From Camellia lanceoleosa (Eukaryota > Streptophyta > Magnoliopsida > Ericales > Theaceae), in contig CM045758.1 of NCBI GenBank assembly GCA_025200525.1, positions 191,492,463-191,556,462 of the forward strand: a DNA stretch of 64,000 bases, given 5' to 3'. Under the pieces are notes generated by a model. It saw only the letters and a program-made list of their open reading frames with translations. It was not told where the DNA came from and searched no databases. Made by a program: the position numbers and the translations under genes. Shown here piece after piece: positions 59,406 through 64,000 of this stretch (position 1 is its first letter; each line of letters starts with the position of its first letter).

Positions 59406-61339
59406 CACTGGTGTGCTGCAACACCATTCTGCAATAGAGCACAAACTAGAGAAAAATAGATGGTCTCCCAAGGGTATGTATGCACTATGCCACTCCATAT
59501 CACTTCAAAACATCAATGGAGAAACATCATTGGATCCAAGACCATCAATCAAGCATCGCAATGCATGATAACCAAAGATCCAACTTGAACAAATTCGATG
59601 AATACACAACAAACAAAACAAGCAAAACACTAAGACCACGGCCTTATCATGAATGATCAAAGGCGATGGAGACAACGGGGATTGGCTCACTTTCATCACT
59701 TTGAGTATGAAGTGGGTCAATCCACCTTGTGTTCAACATAGAGTCTGGTTGAACACGATACAATACAAACATGTAACATATTCATCTTGGCATGAAATGC
59801 AAGACTCTAACATGCAAACAACGTATGCACAACGTGTTAAGAGACTTAAGCATTGAAAGCTAGTGAAGAACACAACACTAGGACCATGCAATACAATGCT
59901 CAATGGACTAAACCAACCCCAAACAGATCTCATGCATGCCGAAATAGTGGTCAAAATGAGCTAAAATGATAGCATGAAAAGCAATAAAATGCATGCTCAT
60001 GCATTGGCTCACAAACAAGGCACAAAAGCACAACTCTCAAAAGCTCTCAAGGAGCGAAAGAAGTGAGAACATGACACATGTATATGCTCTGAAATAACAT
60101 GTTAAATGATGCTAAGACATGCAACTATCACAAGTATAGCATGCTATGGTGCTCAAAACTCAAGACTAGCTAAAGCACTTGCACCATAACCATATCAAGC
60201 AAGCCCCAAAGGACCATGATGACTCAAAACAATCCTAAGGCAGGTCAAAACAATGCTAGAAACATGATGAAGTGTAGCCAAAACAAGCTAGCATGGTAAG
60301 CCAAAACACTAAGCATGTAAGGCCAATGAGTGGGATTACACTACAAATGCCAAAACCAAGCAAGGGGTGACTCCACTAACCAAAATCAGAGTTGTAATAT
60401 GGCAAAATAAGACCAAAAATATGCTGAAATGGTAGCCCAAAAGCTTAGGCAAGGACGCATACATATTAGCTCATGATCAAGGCATAAGGCATAACTCTCC
60501 AAAAACATTGAAAGAGTAAAACATGTGAGAGTATGACTACACTACATACACTGAAATCATGTGAGAAATAAGGCCAAAGCATGCAAACAACTCAAGTAAA
60601 GCATGCTAGTGACTTGGAAACTCAAAGCTAGTGAGCAAGATTGCACTATGGCTATACAAAGCAAGCCTCTCATGACTTAAACCACTCAAAATAGAGTTCA
60701 AGCATGCTAAAATATGAGCAAAAAAACATGTTGGAGTGTAGTCAAAATAGGCTAGAATAATGAGCCAAAATGGCAAGCATGTAAGGCTAAATGGTAAGAT
60801 TACACTACAAGTGCAAAAAGCATGCATAAGGTGACACAACCAGGCCAAAACAGAGTTATGCTATGCTGAAATAAGGCCAAAAATAAGCTGAGAACAAGCC
60901 AACACGTGCTAGAAAAACATGCTCAAATATGAGGCCATCAACACAAGCAACCAAGACACAAGGAGAGAGGATGACCCCCTCCTATTTTGGACCTCAAAAC
61001 ACACTTTCCACCACTGAAATTCCTCTAGAATTCAGTGTTAAAAGGCCAAGAGAAGGTGATCTCAAAGGCCCTAAGAGGTGGCACAAAGCAAAGCAAAACA
61101 AGCCATCAAAGGGGGTAGACCACCCCTAACTCAAACAAGGCCTCAAACAACCATAGCATGCAAAGAGGGCCAAACACTTGATCAAAATAAAGCTTAAAGA
61201 GGGAAAACACTCACCCTTGAAGCATAACTTTAAGACAACAAGTTCTCTAAGTTAAAACCAGCTTTTTGAGTCCAAACAACACCCTCAAGTACCTCAGCAA
61301 CAAGGTAATGGTGTTTCACTAGGTGTTGTAGTGCAAATC

Positions 61340-62735
61340 TGTCACGACCCAAACCTGGTACCCAAAGGCTCGGTGTCGTAACAAGATAAAAATAAAATAA
61401 TTCGGATAATTCTGTAGTCGCAACGCAAGCGGATAAATTTAATAAAATAATTGGGTACCAACTGTTTATTTAAAAGGAAACAAAACATAGTCATTTGAAC
61501 TTCATTGTATTACAAGAGTCTGATAATAAAAAGATAGAAATCTTAAAAAAAAAACAAAACAACACAGAGATTCATTTTCCATCTTGATCCCGCTAAACCT
61601 CGTCACCTGAAAGGGGTAACAGCTATAAGCACATAGCAGAGTGAGAAATATTATACTGTGAGTGTAGGGGCACAAAATAGTCATGGATATTTATTTAAAC
61701 TAAAACATTAACATAATTTGAGTTGAATACACAATTTAATTAAGTGCCAGAAACTGAAATAATTAACTATAACCACGGTACATAACATAACATAGCAGGG
61801 GTCACTAAGTGACAATCACTACAGGGGTCAATGGATCCATGACAAACAGGGACCACAAAGTGGTCAAACAAGGGCCAATGCTTATTTAAGTCCCCCAAGG
61901 CGTGAGACTCCCGTGGTGATACTTACACAACATAATTGCTTATAAGGTCATAATCAAATATTCTTTAAAATATAAACAAATATATCCATGGGTTTCCTTT
62001 TAGGCAAATAGGGTTCAGAAAATAATCCACGTAACTAAAACCTTTATAAAACATAACTTTTATTAATATACTAATAAAACATAACTTATATAAAATAGAT
62101 TTTGCTAAGTCAAAACATAAGTAAAATATATTTTGGTAACTCAAGGTATAATATAACTCACCTCTATTACAAATTAATCCCTATTTTCCTCGCACTTCAG
62201 AGCCTTACTTACTACGTTACGCTCCCTACGCTCACCTTGTTTCTGTGCTTCACCAACGAACTTCACTTCCCTATTTATACCTAAACAAGGTGTGAGGCCC
62301 AAGCAATAGTCGCATACGTGGCAGCATTTCTCAATCCCTCTCTGATTTACCCCTTATACTTTGACCCTTATACTTTGACCCTTATCCGTATTCAAGAGTC
62401 TTATCCCTTTTTCTTTTTTTTTGTTTAACCCTTATCCTGTACCAACCAAGGTCTTGAGAATTGAATTATAAGTTTAAAGGGTTACTATCCTCTTTGGTAA
62501 TCCACAATGATTCCTAAAAATTACGTATAATGACAAGTTAGGTTCACGTCTAAAAACCTCACTACTCAACTTTAAATCACCACTTACCACTTACTAAAGT
62601 ATTTAATGTATAGTGTTTCACAACGTATTTCTTTAATAATAAAATTCCCAATTTATTATGCATTTATTATTTATTTATTTATTTATTTATTTTTCAGTTC
62701 TATTTATTGTAATTTTAAAACATTCGGGTGTCACA
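61340..62735 (-). mobile_element. Element E: solo LTR in LTR C (TSD AAATC)
   Basis: A 1,396 bp block from TGTCACGACCC to GGGTGTCACA (minus: TGTGACACCCG start), with AAATC on both sides (61335-61339, 62736-62740). Its middle (61620-62160) is similar to LTR a/b (for example 8480-9330), but it lacks the 99 bp repeats. An (ATTT)n tract is near 62660-62693. Confidence 0.9.
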
Positions 62736-63004
62736 AAATCTATGGAGAAAACACACTTTAAGGCAATATTGAGCACAATATAGAGAAACAAAGTGAGAAT
62801 TCTAGAGAGAGAGAGAGAAATTTTAGCTCTGGAAATTTTGTGAACCCTGGAGAAGGGGAAGGCACCTTCCCTTATATAGGCAATGCAAGCAAAAACTTGC
62901 TTGACAAGCTTAAACTTGCCTCCATCCCTCTACGTGTATGGAGGATGGCTGAGTGAGCCACAACTGGCTCAAAATATTTACAATAATATCTGTTGAAATA
63001 AGGT

Positions 63005-63120
63005 GGCTGCCGGCCATCAGTGGTAGCCGGAAGTGCCTCATTGATGGCTGGCAGGGTCTATAGATGACCGACAGGGCCTAACCCATGGCTGACAGCCCTC
63101 TCTGATGGCCGGCATGCCAT
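63005..63120. repeat. Second GCCGGC-type cluster in LTR C
   Basis: CTGCCGGCCATCAG, GTAGCCGGAAG, GGCTGGCAGGG, TGACCGACAGGG, GGCTGACAGC and GATGGCCGGCATGCC, close to the LTR 5' end on the minus strand. Confidence 0.55.
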
Positions 63121-63310
63121 CAAGGACTTCACAAAGCAAAGACCAAATCATGATCCAAAAATGAGACAGAATGGAAATGGAGTTTGGAAGGATCAAACCT
63201 GGAACATCCTGCTGCGAAATTCGAGTACTCGACGAGCAATCAAACTTGATATCGGATGTACCTGCAAGCATACCCGAGTCTTGAGGACGGTCAAAAATGG
63301 GGTGTCTACA

Positions 63311-63928
63311 CTTACTTGAGAAGTACAACGTGACTTTCCATAAGTCATCAACCTACAAGCCGCAGACCAATGGAGCTGTCGAAGTTACAAACAAAAATAT
63401 CAAGAGAATTTTGCAGAAGATGGTAGAAACTTACAAGGATTGGCTAGATAAACTGCCATTTGCGCTCTGGGGCTACAGGACCTCAATCAGAACATCTACA
63501 GGGGCAACCCCCTATTCGCTTGTCTACGGGGTGGAGGCTGTTTTGCCGATCGAAATTGTAGTGCCTTCACTACAAATCATGGCTGAGTGTCGGATAGCAA
63601 AGGCAGATTGGTAGCAAAGTAGGTTTGAGAAGTTGATATTGTTTGATGAGAGAAGACTACGAGCGTTGTATCATGTCTAAGGTTACCAACACCAGATTGC
63701 CAGGGATTTTAACAAGAAAGTAAAGTCCAAGAATCTTCAAGAAGGGGACATGGTATTAAAAGACAACCGAACTCCCATTCATGACCCTAGAGGCAAGTTC
63801 AAACCTAACTGAACTAGTCCTTACATCATCAAGTCAATCTGGTCAAAAGGGGCGGTTATTCTTATGGACTTGGATGGCCTGGAGTTCTCACAACCAATCA
63901 ACATGGACAAGTTGAAGAAATATTACCC
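63311..63928 (+). pseudogene. Integrase of element A, C-terminal part
   Basis: It resumes directly after insertion C: LLEKYNVTFHKSSTYKPQTNGAVE carries the final catalytic Glu (TNGAVE), followed by ILQKMVETYKDWLDKLPFALWGYRTS and TGATPYSLVYGVEAVLPIE. After a TAG at 63612 (Trp-TAG) the rest is still readable: RFNKKVKSKN-type, GDMVLK and LDGLEFSQPINMDKLKKYYP with the stop at 63929. The frame before the TAG is intact for about 100 codons. The Glu completes the DDE triad split over three pieces. Confidence 0.85.
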
Positions 63929-63985
63929 TTGAGAGGCTCGCTAGGCCGAAAACCCGTAATGGTGACCTAGGCAAAAGTTAGAGCA
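63929..63985 (+). repeat. Post-integrase repeat unit of element A
   Basis: One unit (GGCTCGCTAGGCCGAAAACC ... GGCAAAAGTTAGAGC), equivalent to the three in element D at 51416-51689. The window ends shortly after. Confidence 0.7.
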
Positions 63986-64000
63986 TGAAAAATTAGAAAT

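Larger units (their letters stand above)
42253..63310 (-). mobile_element. Element C: minus-strand Tat-type solo LTR, split by D and E (TSD CTTAC)
   Basis: On plus it starts TGTAGACCGCCC and ends GGGTGTCTACA; on minus it starts TGTAGACACCCC, the same 5' end as LTR D (TGTAGGCACCCC). CTTAC flanks it at 42248-42252 and 63311-63315. Without D and E it is about 4.1 kb. Its minus-strand promoter has TATATAAGG (62873-62881) preceded by a GCAAG/CTTGC hairpin. It is non-coding. Confidence 0.9.
32062..64000 (+). mobile_element. Element A: Tat/Ogre-like Ty3/gypsy retrotransposon, host of the nested stack
   Basis: The internal region runs PBS, gag (about 32965-34270), protease (35640-36090), RT, RNase H, a second RNase H and integrase. 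Integrase is split three ways: 39160-39693, 42158-42252 and 63311-63928. The second RNase H after the normal one is the hallmark of the Tat/Ogre branch. Many stops and frameshifts mark it as old. The 3' LTR lies beyond the window. Insertions B (39694-42157) and C (42253-63310) sit in integrase. Confidence 0.85.

Overview
The window is plant nuclear DNA, from a core eudicot by its content. It is AT-rich, packed with LTR retrotransposons and holds one recognisable host gene. I cannot name the species from sequence alone.

Host gene: a cytochrome P450 of the CYP81 type lies on the + strand at 14843-19866. It has two exons, a 2.7 kb intron and 501 codons once the insertion is set aside. Exon 1 is broken by an 814 bp LTR-bounded insertion (15206-16019) with a near-perfect 5 bp target duplication. 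Its first three bases (TGA) are an immediate stop. The allele is therefore a pseudogene, although the three coding pieces are otherwise open and in frame. The intron carries one clear MITE, one MITE-like sequence and a 14-unit ACGT-rich minisatellite.

Left side (1-14136): a Tat-type LTR end, then three minus-oriented LTRs (a, b, c) separated by two copies of the same ~417 bp flank. The flank contains the left end of a CACTA-like transposon whose right end is at 14136. The junctions indicate that LTR b is a hybrid formed by unequal crossing-over. LTR b also holds a 3.7 kb solo LTR with a GAGAG target duplication.

Middle (19867-32061): intergenic DNA with a Tourist-like MITE, LTR fragments in both orientations, a 3.9 kb LTR preceded by a polypurine-tract-like end, and the 3' part of a Tat-type LTR followed by a primer binding site.

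Right side (32062-64000): a nested stack of retroelements. Element A (+ strand, Ty3/gypsy, Tat/Ogre-like, with reverse transcriptase, two RNase H domains and integrase) is interrupted in integrase by B (solo LTR, TSD GTTCA) and C (minus-strand solo LTR, TSD CTTAC). C is interrupted by D (15.5 kb, two ~3.82 kb LTRs, TSD ACACC, gag remnants but no pol) and by E (solo LTR, TSD AAATC). All four insertions have perfect 5 bp duplications, so the order of events can be read directly.

The least conventional signals are: (i) irregular arrays of the 10 bp palindrome CGCTCGAGCG in four separate LTRs; (ii) short hairpins with compensating stem changes in Tat-type LTRs and in the D 3' region; (iii) a 106-107 bp, seven-copy tandem repeat in D; (iv) the hybrid LTR; and (v) the LTR-split P450. 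I saw no tRNA, rRNA or intact host gene elsewhere.
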